Shown: one piece after another, positions 8,066-17,393 of the stretch | Layout: each line of letters begins with the position of its first letter | Numbering within the stretch: the stretch's first letter is position 1 | Source of the DNA: Pseudomonas putida | GTDB taxonomy: Bacteria; Pseudomonadota; Gammaproteobacteria; Pseudomonadales; Pseudomonadaceae | NCBI GenBank assembly: GCA_041071465.1 | Contig: CP163498.1 | Location: forward strand, 2,570,501 to 2,634,500 | Reading direction: 5' to 3' | DNA length: 64,000 nucleotides | Translations under genes and position numbers: made by a program | Notes under the pieces: generated by a model | Database searches by the model: none | What the model saw: the letters and a program-made list of their open reading frames with translations, nothing else | What the model was told of the DNA's origin: nothing

Positions 8066-10711
8066 TCAGCAGTCCAGTGGGTTGCGCTTGTCCGGGTCGA
8101 TACCGAACTTGACGATAGCGTCTGCAACAACCTTAGGTTCGATCTCGCCACGGTCAGCCAGGGCTTCCAGGGCAGCCAGCACCACGAAGTGGCGGTCGAC
8201 TTCGAAGAAGTGACGCAGCTTCTTGCGGCTGTCGCTGCGACCGTAACCGTCGGTACCCAGAACCTTGAACTCTTTGCTCGGTACCCACTGGCGAATCTGC
8301 TCGGCGAACAGCTTCATGTAGTCGGTAGAGGCGATGACCGGGCCTTTGCGGCCGTTCAGGCATTCTTCGACGTAAGTCTGCTGTGGCTTCTGGCCAGGCT
8401 TCAGGCGGTTGGCGCGTTCCACGGCCAGGCCGTCGCGACGCAGTTCGTTGAAGCTGGTGACGCTCCACACGTCGGCACCGACGTTGAACTCTTCACGCAG
8501 GATCTTCGCCGCTTCGCGGACTTCGCGCAGGATGGTGCCGGAGCCCATCAGCTGTACGTGGTGCGCGGCTTCGCGGGTGTCTTCTTCGAGCAGGTACATG
8601 CCCTTGATGATGCCTTCCTCGACACCGGCCGGCATGGCTGGCTGCTGGTAGGATTCGTTCATCACGGTGATGTAGTAGAAGATGTCCTGTTGTTCTTCGG
8701 TCATCTTCTTCATGCCGTCCTGGATGATCACCGCCAGCTCGTAGCCGTAGGTTGGATCGTAGGTGCGGCAGTTCGGGATGGTGCCCGCCATCATGTGGCT
8801 GTGACCGTCTTCGTGCTGCAGGCCTTCACCGTTGAGGGTGGTACGGCCGGCGGTACCGCCGATCAGGAAGCCACGGGTGCGGCTGTCGCCAGCGGCCCAG
8901 GCCAGGTCGCCAATACGCTGGAAGCCGAACATCGAGTAGAAGATGTAGAACGGCAGCATCGGCTGGTTGTGGCAGCTGTACGAGGTACCGGCAGCGATGA
9001 ACGACGACATGGCGCCGGCTTCGTTGATGCCTTCCTCGAGGATCTGGCCCTTCTTGTCTTCGCGGTAGAACATCACCTGGTCTTTATCGACTGGCTCGTA
9101 GAGCTGGCCGACCGAGGAGTAGATGCCCAACTGGCGGAACATGCCTTCCATACCGAAGGTACGGGCTTCGTCCGGGATGATCGGGACGATGCGCTGGCCG
9201 ATTTCCTTGTCCTTGACCAGCTGCGCCAGAATACGCACGAAGGCCATGGTGGTGGAGATTTCACGGTCGCCCGAGCCGTCCAGGATCGCTTTCAGCGTTT
9301 CCAGGGATGGGGTCGGTACGCTGAAGCTCTTGGCACGGCGCTGCGGCACGAACCCACCCAGGGCTGCGCGGCGCTCGGCCAGGTACTTGGCTTCGGCGGA
9401 ACCTTCTTCCGGCTTGAAGAACGGCAGGTTCTCAAGGTCGGCATCCTTGACCGGGATGTCGAAGCGGTCACGGAAGTGACGCAGGCTGTCGACGTCGACC
9501 TTCTTGGTGTTGTGCGCGGTGTTCTTGGCTTCGCCAGCACCGGTGCCGTAACCCTTGATGGTCTTGGCCAGAATGACGGTCGGCTGCTCTTTGTGGTTCA
9601 CAGCCTGGTGGTAGGCCGCGTAGACCTTGTACGGGTCGTGGCCGCCACGGTTGAGCTTCCAGATCTCTTCGTCGGACAGGTCTTCGACCATGGCCTTGAG
9701 CTCTGGGGTGTTGAAGAAGTTCTCACGAACGTACGCGCCGTCTTTGGCTTTGTAGTTCTGGTACTCGCCGTCGATGACTTCGTCCATGCGGCGCTGCAGG
9801 GCACCGTTGGTGTCCTTGGCCAGCAGTGGGTCCCAGAAACGGCCCCAGACGACTTTGTTGACGTTCCAGCCACCGCCACGGAACACGCCTTCGAGTTCCT
9901 GGATGATCTTGCCGTTGCCGCGAACCGGGCCGTCGAGGCGCTGCAGGTTGCAGTTGATGACGAAGATCAGGTTGTCCAGCTTCTCACGGCCGGCCAGGGC
10001 GATTGCGCCCAGGGATTCCGGCTCGTCGCACTCGCCGTCGCCCATGAAGCACCAGACCTTCTGCTTGCCGGCCGGGATGAAGCCACGGGCTTCCAGGTAC
10101 TTCATGAAGCGTGCCTGGTAGATAGCCTGGATCGGGCCCAGACCCATCGATACGGTCGGGAACTGCCAGAAGTCAGGCATCAGCCATGGGTGCGGGTACG
10201 AAGACAGGCCGTTGCCGTCCACTTCCTGACGGAAGTTGTTCATCTGGTCTTCGTTGATGCGGCCTTCCATGAAGGCACGGGCGTAGACGCCTGGCGAAGC
10301 GTGGCCCTGGAAGAAGATCAGGTCGCCACCGTGTTCTTCGGTCGGGGCCTGGAAGAAGTAGTTGAAGCCGATGTCGTACAGGGTGGCACTGGAGGCGAAG
10401 CTGGAGATGTGTCCGCCCAGGTCCGAGTCTTTCAGGTTGGTGCGCATGACCATGGCCAAGGCGTTCCAACGCACCATCGAGCGAATGCGGCGTTCCATGA
10501 ACAGGTCGCCAGGCATGCGTGCTTCGTGGGTGACAGGGATGGTGTTGCGGTATGGCGTGGTGATCGCATACGGCAGCTGGGAGCCACTGCGGGTGGCCAG
10601 CTCGCCCATACGGGTCATCAGGTAATGAGCGCGGTCTTCGCCTTCTTTGTCGAGGACCGACTCCAGGGCATCCAGCCATTCCTGGGTTTCGATTGGATCG
10701 AGGTCTTGCAT
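8066..10711 (-). CDS. aceE: Pyruvate dehydrogenase E1 component, homodimeric
   Basis: AceE is the thiamine-diphosphate enzyme that decarboxylates pyruvate and acetylates the lipoyl groups of AceF, linking glycolysis to the TCA cycle. The 881-residue length and the start MQDLDPIETQEWLDALESVL are typical of the single-chain gammaproteobacterial E1. The ThDP-binding signature GDGECDEPES is visible (about residue 230), followed by NCNLQRLDGPVRGNGKI. It is the first gene of aceEF. Two FadR/GntR-type palindromes lie 110-175 bases upstream, which suggests control by a metabolite-sensing repressor. Confidence 0.98.
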   Translation of the reverse strand: MQDLDPIETQEWLDALESVLDKEGEDRAHYLMTRMGELATRSGSQLPYAITTPYRNTIPVTHEARMPGDLFMERRIRSMVRWNALAMVMRTNLKDSDLGGHISSFASSATLYDIGFNYFFQAPTEEHGGDLIFFQGHASPGVYARAFMEGRINEDQMNNFRQEVDGNGLSSYPHPWLMPDFWQFPTVSMGLGPIQAIYQARFMKYLEARGFIPAGKQKVWCFMGDGECDEPESLGAIALAGREKLDNLIFVINCNLQRLDGPVRGNGKIIQELEGVFRGGGWNVNKVVWGRFWDPLLAKDTNGALQRRMDEVIDGEYQNYKAKDGAYVRENFFNTPELKAMVEDLSDEEIWKLNRGGHDPYKVYAAYHQAVNHKEQPTVILAKTIKGYGTGAGEAKNTAHNTKKVDVDSLRHFRDRFDIPVKDADLENLPFFKPEEGSAEAKYLAERRAALGGFVPQRRAKSFSVPTPSLETLKAILDGSGDREISTTMAFVRILAQLVKDKEIGQRIVPIIPDEARTFGMEGMFRQLGIYSSVGQLYEPVDKDQVMFYREDKKGQILEEGINEAGAMSSFIAAGTSYSCHNQPMLPFYIFYSMFGFQRIGDLAWAAGDSRTRGFLIGGTAGRTTLNGEGLQHEDGHSHMMAGTIPNCRTYDPTYGYELAVIIQDGMKKMTEEQQDIFYYITVMNESYQQPAMPAGVEEGIIKGMYLLEEDTREAAHHVQLMGSGTILREVREAAKILREEFNVGADVWSVTSFNELRRDGLAVERANRLKPGQKPQQTYVEECLNGRKGPVIASTDYMKLFAEQIRQWVPSKEFKVLGTDGYGRSDSRKKLRHFFEVDRHFVVLAALEALADRGEIEPKVVADAIVKFGIDPDKRNPLDC

Positions 10712-10820
10712 GGCTTGCTCCAGGGCGGAAAGGCAACCAGAATCGATTGCCTGAGATTGCGACTGGCCTTATGGGCAGACGTCGTGAATTCTTGGATTAC
10801 CGGGGTGTCTTCCGGCGCGT

Positions 10821-10886
10821 TGTAGTTTTACTACATTTGCGTTCGCATTTCATGCTTTTGCACGACACGAGTAGTAGTAAAACTAC
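10821..10886. promoter_or_regulatory. Two FadR/GntR-type operators between aceE and glnE
   Basis: TGTAGTTTTACTACA (10821-10835) and GTAGTAAAACTAC (10874-10886) are near-perfect palindromes. Both fit TNGTNNNACNA, the known half-site pattern of the FadR subfamily of GntR regulators (PdhR, LldR, GlcC). Their centres are 52 bp apart, about five helical turns, so two dimers would sit on one face of the DNA. They lie in the 383-base gap between aceE and glnE, which holds no convincing gene. Control of aceEF by a PdhR-like repressor is inferred. Confidence 0.6.
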
Positions 10887-11094
10887 ATTTGTGCGACGTT
10901 TGGTCGCACCTTGGCTTGTGAGGAAAAACGTTCATGTTGGTTGGCATTGTGTCGCGAACGGGTGGTTCTTGATGTTTGTTGCCAAGTTTTCGTTTTTTTC
11001 AGCTATTTCCAACTTTTGTACGACAGTCCAACCGTGGTCCGGCTTCCCCTTGGCCGCTTTTCCCCCTCTATTTCACGCCGATCAAGGATAGACC

Positions 11095-14028
11095 ATGCGC
11101 CTACCTTTGCCCTCCGATCTGCCCGTCACCCTGCAACCACTGGTCGTTCGCAACCGGCAATTCATCAGCGATGCCGTGGCTGCCCACCCCGATCTTGACC
11201 TGAACGGTTGGAGCCCAGCCCATCGGCAACAGTTCGATCAGGTTGCCGCCGCCAGCGATTATGTCCTGGGGGTGGCCCAGCGCGACCCGGCCATGCTGTT
11301 TGCCCTGCTGGCCAGTGGCGAGTTGGAGCGGCGTTACGCCCCGGGTGAGTTGCGCGGGCAAATTGCCGAGGCTGCCCAGGCGGCGCAGAGCGAAGACGAA
11401 CTGGCGCGTAACCTGCGCCGCGCGCGCAACCGCCAGCAGCTGCGCATCATCTGGCGCGACATCACCCGCCAAGCCGAGCTGGGCGAAACCTGCCGCGACC
11501 TGTCGGACCTGGCCGATGCGGCCATCGACGAAGCCTACCAATGGCTGTATCCGCGCCATTGCCAGCAGTTCGGCACGCCCATCGGCAACCGCAGCGGCCA
11601 GCCGCAGCACATGGTGGTGCTGGGCATGGGCAAGCTTGGGGCGGTGGAGCTGAACCTGTCGTCGGACATCGACCTGATCTTCGGCTTCCCCGAAGGCGGC
11701 GAAACCGAAGGGGTGAAGCGCTCGCTGGATAACCAGGAGTTCTTTACCCGCCTTGGCCAACGGCTGATCAAGGCACTGGACCCAGTGACCGTCGACGGCT
11801 TTGTGTTCCGCGTCGACATGCGCCTGCGCCCGTATGGTTCGGCCGGCGCACTGGTGCTCAGCTTCAACGCACTGGAGCAGTACTACCAGGACCAGGGCCG
11901 CGACTGGGAGCGCTACGCGATGATCAAGGCGCGGGTAGTGGCGGGCGACCAGGCCGCCGGCGCGCAGTTGCAGGAAGTACTGCGCCCGTTCGTGTACCGC
12001 CGATACCTGGATTTTTCCGCGATCGAAGCGCTGCGCACCATGAAGCAACTGATCCAGCAGGAAGTGCGGCGCAAGGGCATGGCCGACAACATCAAGCTGG
12101 GTGCCGGTGGCATCCGAGAGGTGGAATTCATCGCCCAGGCCTTCCAGCTGATCCACGGCGGGCGCGACCTCAGCCTGCAGCAGCGGCCGTTGCTCAAAGT
12201 GCTGGCCACGCTGGAAGGCCAGGGTTATCTGCCGCCGGCAGTGGTCGCCGAGCTGCGCGAGGGCTATGAATTCCTGCGTTACACCGAGCACGCCATCCAG
12301 GCCATCGCCGACCGCCAGACGCAGATGCTGCCCGAGAGCGAGACCGACCAGGCGCGGGTGGCGTATATCCTTGGCTTTGCCGACTGGCAGAGCTTCCACG
12401 ACCAGCTGATGTACTGGCGTGGCCGTATCGACTGGCACTTCCGCCAGGTCATCGCCGACCCGGATGATGAAGACGGCGAGGGCGAGCTGGTGGTGGGGGG
12501 CGAGTGGTCGCCGCTGTGGGAGCAGGCGCAGGATGAAGAAGCCGCTGGCCGGCAGCTGCAAGAAGCCGGCTTCAAACAGCCCGTCGAGGCCTTGCGGCGC
12601 TTGGCCGGGTTGCGCTCCAGCCCACAGCTGCGCTCGATGCAGCGCATTGGCCGTGAGCGCCTGGACGCATTTATTCCACGGTTGCTGGCCCAGGCGGTGG
12701 AGCATGACAACCCCGACCTGGTGCTGGAGCGGGTGTTGCCGCTGGTCGAGGCCGTGGCGCGGCGCTCGGCCTACCTGGTGCTGCTGACCGAAAACCCAGG
12801 TGCCTTGCGCCGCCTGCTGACCCTGTGCGCTGCCAGCCCATGGATTGCCGAGCAGATCGCGCTCTACCCGCTGCTGCTTGATGAGCTGCTCAATGAAGGC
12901 CGCTTGTTCAGCCCGCCCTTGGCGCCAGAGCTGGCCAGTGAGCTGCGCGAACGCCTGACGCGTATCCCCGAGGACGACCTCGAGCAGCAGATGGAAGCGC
13001 TGCGCCACTTCAAACTGGCCCATAGCCTGCGCGTAGCTGCTTCGGAAATCAGCGGCAACCTGCCGCTGATGAAAGTCAGCGACTACCTGACCTGGCTGGC
13101 CGAAGCCATTCTCGACCAGGTGCTGGCCCTGGCCTGGCGCCAGACCGTGGCCCGCCACGGCCAGCCCAAGCGCAGCGACGGCAGCCTGTGCGACCCCGGG
13201 TTCATCATCATTGGTTACGGCAAGGTCGGCGGCCTGGAGCTTGGCCACGGTTCGGACCTGGACCTGGTGTTTATCCATGACGGCGACCCGCAGGCCGAAA
13301 CCGACGGCGCCAAGCCGATCGACAGCGCGCAGTTCTTCACGCGCCTGGGCCAGCGCATCATTCACTTGCTGACCACCCAGACCAACTCGGGCCAGCTGTA
13401 TGACGTGGACATGCGTTTGCGCCCGTCCGGCGCCTCGGGGCTGCTGGTCAGCTCGCTGGGCGCGTTCGAGCGTTACCAGCAGAACGAGGCCTGGACCTGG
13501 GAACACCAGGCGCTGGTACGGGCGCGGGTGCTGGTGGGCTGCAAGCAGGTCGGCACGGCGTTCGAAGGTGTGCGCGCCAAGGTGCTCGGCCAGCCCCGCG
13601 ACCTGGAAAAACTGCGCGGCGAAGTGAGTGACATGCGCGCCAAGATGCGTGACAACCTGGGTACCAAGGCGACGGCTGCCGGTACTGCGGCCAACGCCTT
13701 CGAGGCCGGTGTGCCCTTCGATATCAAGCAGGATGCAGGCGGTATCGTCGATATCGAATTTATGGTGCAATACGCCGCTTTGGCCTGGTCCCACGACCAC
13801 CCGGCCATACTCCGATGGACCGATAACATCCGCATTCTGGAAGAGCTGGAGCAGGCGAACTTGATGCCGGCCAGTGACGCGGTGCTGTTGCGTGAAGTGT
13901 ACAAGGCGTTCCGCTCGGCTTCGCACCGCCAGGCTTTGCAGAAGCAGGCCGGGGTGATCGATGCGGCGCAGTTTGCCGACGAGCGCCGCGAAGTGCGGCG
14001 GATCTGGGGTGAATTGGGGTTGGCTTGA
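11095..14028 (+). CDS. glnE: Bifunctional glutamine synthetase adenylyltransferase/deadenylase
   Basis: GlnE adds and removes AMP on glutamine synthetase in response to PII and glutamine. The 977-residue protein has two nucleotidyltransferase domains. The N-terminal one (deadenylase) shows VVLGMGKLGAVELNLSSDID near residue 180; the C-terminal one (adenylase) shows IGYGKVGGLELGHGSDLDLV near residue 705. Each carries the paired Asp metal ligands. AAGGATAG lies a few bases before the ATG. It is divergent from aceE and followed by the waa operon on the same strand. Confidence 0.97.
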   Translation: MRLPLPSDLPVTLQPLVVRNRQFISDAVAAHPDLDLNGWSPAHRQQFDQVAAASDYVLGVAQRDPAMLFALLASGELERRYAPGELRGQIAEAAQAAQSEDELARNLRRARNRQQLRIIWRDITRQAELGETCRDLSDLADAAIDEAYQWLYPRHCQQFGTPIGNRSGQPQHMVVLGMGKLGAVELNLSSDIDLIFGFPEGGETEGVKRSLDNQEFFTRLGQRLIKALDPVTVDGFVFRVDMRLRPYGSAGALVLSFNALEQYYQDQGRDWERYAMIKARVVAGDQAAGAQLQEVLRPFVYRRYLDFSAIEALRTMKQLIQQEVRRKGMADNIKLGAGGIREVEFIAQAFQLIHGGRDLSLQQRPLLKVLATLEGQGYLPPAVVAELREGYEFLRYTEHAIQAIADRQTQMLPESETDQARVAYILGFADWQSFHDQLMYWRGRIDWHFRQVIADPDDEDGEGELVVGGEWSPLWEQAQDEEAAGRQLQEAGFKQPVEALRRLAGLRSSPQLRSMQRIGRERLDAFIPRLLAQAVEHDNPDLVLERVLPLVEAVARRSAYLVLLTENPGALRRLLTLCAASPWIAEQIALYPLLLDELLNEGRLFSPPLAPELASELRERLTRIPEDDLEQQMEALRHFKLAHSLRVAASEISGNLPLMKVSDYLTWLAEAILDQVLALAWRQTVARHGQPKRSDGSLCDPGFIIIGYGKVGGLELGHGSDLDLVFIHDGDPQAETDGAKPIDSAQFFTRLGQRIIHLLTTQTNSGQLYDVDMRLRPSGASGLLVSSLGAFERYQQNEAWTWEHQALVRARVLVGCKQVGTAFEGVRAKVLGQPRDLEKLRGEVSDMRAKMRDNLGTKATAAGTAANAFEAGVPFDIKQDAGGIVDIEFMVQYAALAWSHDHPAILRWTDNIRILEELEQANLMPASDAVLLREVYKAFRSASHRQALQKQAGVIDAAQFADERREVRRIWGELGLA

Positions 14029-14105
14029 AGGTCCCGCAGGGGCCGCGATCAGCCATGGACCTGCCTGAGTGGTACACTGTCCGCCACATAGCCTGAATAT
14101 AAAGA

Positions 14106-14142
14106 GGGGAGGCCAGGCTGTACCACAGCCTGTAGCCTCCCC
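14106..14142 (+). promoter_or_regulatory. Long hairpin in the leader between glnE and waaF
   Basis: GGGGAGGC-CAGGCTGT (14106-14121) pairs with ACAGCCTG (14125-14132) and GCCTCCCC (14135-14142), giving 16 bp with a 2-base bulge and a 3-base loop. It ends 19 bases before the waaF start. There is no T-run, so it looks more like an mRNA leader structure than a simple terminator; it could still end glnE transcripts. Confidence 0.6.
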
Positions 14143-14161
14143 GAGCGTTTCTGGACTAAGC

Positions 14162-15211
14162 ATGAGAATACTGATCATTGGCCCCAGCTGGGTCGGCGAC
14201 ATGGTGATGGCGCAGACCCTGTTCCAGTGCCTGAAACAGCAGCACCCCGACTGCGTGATCGACGTACTGGCCCCCGAGTGGAGCCGGCCGATCCTGGAGC
14301 GCATGCCTGAAGTGCGCCAGGCCTTGAGCTTCCCGCTCGGCCACGGCGCGCTGGAGCTGGCCACGCGCCGGCGCATCGGCAAGTCCCTGGCCGGCCAGTA
14401 TGACCAGGCCATTTTGCTGCCCAACTCGCTGAAGTCGGCATTGGTGCCGTTCTTTGCCGGCATCCCCAAACGCACCGGCTGGCGCGGCGAAATGCGCTTC
14501 GGCCTGTTGAACGATGTGCGCAAACTGGACAAGGCCCGCTACCCGCTGATGATCGAGCGCTTCATGGCCCTGGCCTACGCCCCCGGCGCTGAGCTGCCGC
14601 AGCCGTACCCGCGCCCCAGCCTGCAGATCGAAGCGCAAAGCCGTGACGCCGCCCTGGCCAAGTTCGGCCTGGAGCTGGACCGCCCGGTGCTGGCGCTGTG
14701 CCCTGGCGCCGAGTTTGGCGAGGCCAAGCGCTGGCCCGCCGAGCACTATGCCGCCGTGGCCGACGCGATGATCCGCCAGGGCTGGCAGGTGTGGCTGTTC
14801 GGCTCGAAGAACGATCACCCGGTCGGCGAGCAGATACGTGACCGGCTGATCCCGGGGTTCCGTGAAGAATCGTCCAACCTGGCCGGTGAAACTTCGCTGG
14901 CCGAAGCCATCGACCTGATGTCCTGCGCCCATGCCGTGGTGTCCAACGACTCCGGCCTGATGCACGTGGCCGCAGCCCTGAATCGCCCATTGGTGGCGGT
15001 GTACGGCTCGACCTCGCCCGGCTTCACCCCGCCGCTGGCCGAACAGGTAGAAGTAGTGCGCACGGGCATCGAGTGCAGCCCATGCTTTGACCGCACCTGC
15101 CGCTTCGGCCACTACAACTGCCTGCGCCTGCTGGAACCGGGCAAAGTCATCGCCGCCCTGCACAGCCTGAGCGGGCCGGACCTGATCGATACCGTGGCCG
15201 AGGTCGACTAA
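14162..15211 (+). CDS. waaF: ADP-heptose:LPS heptosyltransferase II
   Basis: WaaF adds the second heptose of the lipopolysaccharide inner core at the cytoplasmic face of the inner membrane. The start MRILIIGPSWVGDMVMAQTL is the canonical GT9 N-terminus, so the ATG at 14162 is preferred over an upstream in-frame start in the hairpin region. The donor-site segment VSNDSGLMHVAAAL and the following YGSTSPGFTPPL are present. The length is 349 residues. It is the first gene of the core operon; waaC starts directly after its stop codon. Confidence 0.96.
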   Translation: MRILIIGPSWVGDMVMAQTLFQCLKQQHPDCVIDVLAPEWSRPILERMPEVRQALSFPLGHGALELATRRRIGKSLAGQYDQAILLPNSLKSALVPFFAGIPKRTGWRGEMRFGLLNDVRKLDKARYPLMIERFMALAYAPGAELPQPYPRPSLQIEAQSRDAALAKFGLELDRPVLALCPGAEFGEAKRWPAEHYAAVADAMIRQGWQVWLFGSKNDHPVGEQIRDRLIPGFREESSNLAGETSLAEAIDLMSCAHAVVSNDSGLMHVAAALNRPLVAVYGSTSPGFTPPLAEQVEVVRTGIECSPCFDRTCRFGHYNCLRLLEPGKVIAALHSLSGPDLIDTVAEVD

Positions 15212-16269
15212 GTGCGGGTACTGATCATCAAGACCTCGTCGCTGGGTGATGTGATCCACACCCTGCCGGCACTCACCGATGCCGCTCATGCCATTCCGGG
15301 TATCCGTTTCGACTGGGTAGTTGAAGAAGGCTTCGCCGAAATCCCCAGCTGGCACCCGGCGGTCGACCAAGTGATCCCGGTGGCCATCCGCCGCTGGCGC
15401 AAGAACGTGTGGCAAACCATCAAGAGTGGTGAGTGGAAGGCGTTCAAGCAACGGGTGCGCGAGCGCAAGTACGATCTGGTTATCGATGCCCAGGGCTTGG
15501 TCAAGTCGGCCTGGCTGACCCGCTACGTGAAGGCCACGGTCGCCGGCCTGGACCGTTATTCGGCACGCGAAGGCTGGGCAAGCCGCTTCTACGACCGACG
15601 CCTTTCGGTTGCCACCGGCCAACACGCCGTGGAACGGGTACGCCAGCTGTTCGCCATGGCCCTGGCCTACGACCTGCCGGAGGGCATTGGCAACTACGGC
15701 CTGGACCTCGACCGCCTGCAGTTGCCGCCGGCTGCGCCTTATGTGGTGTTCCTGCACGGTACCACCTGGGCGACCAAACATTGGCCCGAAGCCTACTGGC
15801 GCGAACTGGCCGAGCGCATGGGCCGGCGTAAGCTGGAAGTGCGTCTGCCCTGGGCAACCCGGCCGAGAAGGCGCGGGCCGAGCGTATCGCTCAGGGCTTG
15901 AACAACTGCCAGGTGCTCCCCAAATTGAACCTTGCCGGCGTCGCGCGCGTACTGGCGGCGGCAAAAGCCTGCGTGGCGGTCGACACCGGCCTTGGCCACC
16001 TGGCGGCGGCACTCGATGTGCCCACCATTTCGCTGTTCGGCCCGACCAACCCGGGCCTGACTGGCGCCTACGGACGGACCCAGATTCACCAGGCCAGTGA
16101 CTGGCCATGCGCTCCCTGCCTGCAGAAGAAGTGCACCTACAAACCGAGCGCCGACGACCTGCGCCGGTTCGATCTGAAACGCGAGTGGCCGCTGTGCTTC
16201 ACTCGCCTGAATCCCGAGCATGTGGCGGGCCGCTTGAGCGCGTTGCTGCTGGCTGAGGATGTCCGTTGA
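15212..16269 (+). pseudogene. waaC: ADP-heptose:LPS heptosyltransferase I, interrupted by a one-base frameshift
   Basis: WaaC attaches the first heptose to Kdo2-lipid A. It starts with GTG at 15212 (MRVLIIKTSSLGDVIHTLPA) right after the waaF stop. The frame is intact to LEVRLPW, then shifts at 15851-15853, where TGGGCAACC replaces an expected TGGGGCAACC. Adding one G gives ...LPWGNPAEKARAERIA... and joins a second open segment that begins near 15850 and carries VDTGLGHLAAALDVPTISLF and FGPTNPGL. The repaired product would be 352 residues, the normal WaaC length. Inner-core heptose is strongly conserved in pseudomonads and the rest of the gene is undamaged, so a sequencing indel is more likely than true loss. 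Confidence 0.9.
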
Positions 16270-17393
16270 TGCAACTGGCTTTCGTGCTTTACAAATATTT
16301 CCCCTTCGGCGGGCTGCAGCGCGATTTCATGCGCATTGCCCTGGAATGCCAGAAGCGGGGCCACCAGATCCGTGTGTACACGTTGATCTGGGAGGGTGAC
16401 ATTCCGCCGGGCTTCGAAGTGCTGGTGGCGCCGGTGAAAGCGATTTTCAACCACCGCCGCAATGAGAAACTCAGTGCCTGGATGGCCGCCGACCTGGCCA
16501 AGCGCCCGGTCGACCGCCTGATCGGCTTCAACAAAATGCCGGGCCTGGATGTGTACTACGCTGCCGACGGCTGCTTCGAGGACAAGGCGCAGACCTTGCG
16601 CGGTGGCTTGTACCGCCGCTGGGGCCGCTACCGGCACTTTGCCGAGTATGAGCGCGCGGTGTTCGCCAAGGACGCCCATACCGAAGTGTTGATGATTTCC
16701 GAAGTGCAGCAGCCGCTGTTCATCAAGCACTACGGCACCCCGGTGGAACGCTTCCACCTGCTGCCACCGGGTATTTCCCAGGACCGCCGTGCGCCGGCCA
16801 ATGCCGCCGAGATTCGCGCCGAGTTTCGCAAGGAATTCAACCTGGGCGAGGATGACCTGCTGCTGGTTCAGATTGGTTCGGGCTTCAAGACCAAGGGTGT
16901 GGACCGCAGCCTCAAGGCCCTGGCCGCGCTGCCGTCGGCCCTGCGCAAACGCACGAAGCTGATGGTGATCGGCCAGGACGACCCCAAGGTGTTCCAGCTG
17001 CAAAGCGCCACCCTGGGCCTGGGCGACCAGGTGCAGTTCCTCAAGGGCCGCAGCGACATTCCGCGCTTCCTGCTGGGTGCCGACCTGCTGATTCACCCGG
17101 CGTACAACGAGAACACCGGTACAGTGCTGCTCGAAGCGCTGGTGGCCGGTCTGCCGGTGCTGGTGTCCAAGGTGTGCGGCTACGCCCACTACATCGCCGA
17201 GGCCGACAGTGGCCTGGTGCTGGACGAGCCGTTCGAGCAGGAACAGCTCAACGGTTACTTGCAGCGCATGCTCGAAGACCCGCAGGCCCGCGCCAGCTGG
17301 TCGCGCAACGGCCTGGCATATGCAGAAACCGCCGATCTGTACAGCATGCCGCAGCATGCTGCCGACGTGATCCTGGGGCAGAAAACCGCATGA
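16269..17393 (+). CDS. waaG: LPS core glucosyltransferase WaaG (GT4)
   Basis: WaaG transfers a hexose onto heptose II of the inner core using a nucleotide sugar. MQLAFVLYKYFPFGGLQRDF is the typical start, and the family's E-x7-E signature is present as NENTGTVLLEALVAGLPVLV. The length is 374 residues. The ATG overlaps the waaC stop by one base (TGATG), so the two are translationally coupled; a bare TTG one codon earlier is a weaker alternative start. Confidence 0.95.
   Translation: MQLAFVLYKYFPFGGLQRDFMRIALECQKRGHQIRVYTLIWEGDIPPGFEVLVAPVKAIFNHRRNEKLSAWMAADLAKRPVDRLIGFNKMPGLDVYYAADGCFEDKAQTLRGGLYRRWGRYRHFAEYERAVFAKDAHTEVLMISEVQQPLFIKHYGTPVERFHLLPPGISQDRRAPANAAEIRAEFRKEFNLGEDDLLLVQIGSGFKTKGVDRSLKALAALPSALRKRTKLMVIGQDDPKVFQLQSATLGLGDQVQFLKGRSDIPRFLLGADLLIHPAYNENTGTVLLEALVAGLPVLVSKVCGYAHYIAEADSGLVLDEPFEQEQLNGYLQRMLEDPQARASWSRNGLAYAETADLYSMPQHAADVILGQKTA

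Noticed and set aside
8000..8100. Asn in the AceF active-site motif DHRVINGA as a loss-of-function change
   Set aside because: The catalytic His is kept and, to my knowledge, this Asn is normal in Pseudomonas AceF.
8189..10825. Long plus-strand open frame opposite aceE
   Set aside because: It mirrors aceE codon positions and has no recognisable domain or ribosome site.
10693..11091. Open frames in the aceE-glnE gap
   Set aside because: They run through the paired operators and promoter region, lack a ribosome site and have no recognisable domain.
11101..14532. Very long open frame (over 1100 codons) on the minus strand opposite glnE and waaF
   Set aside because: It is a by-product of high GC codon bias; glnE and waaF on the plus strand have clear motifs and the antisense product has none.
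15898..16269. A separate 123-residue heptosyltransferase gene after waaC
   Set aside because: It is the out-of-frame 3' part of waaC; one added base joins it to the upstream part.
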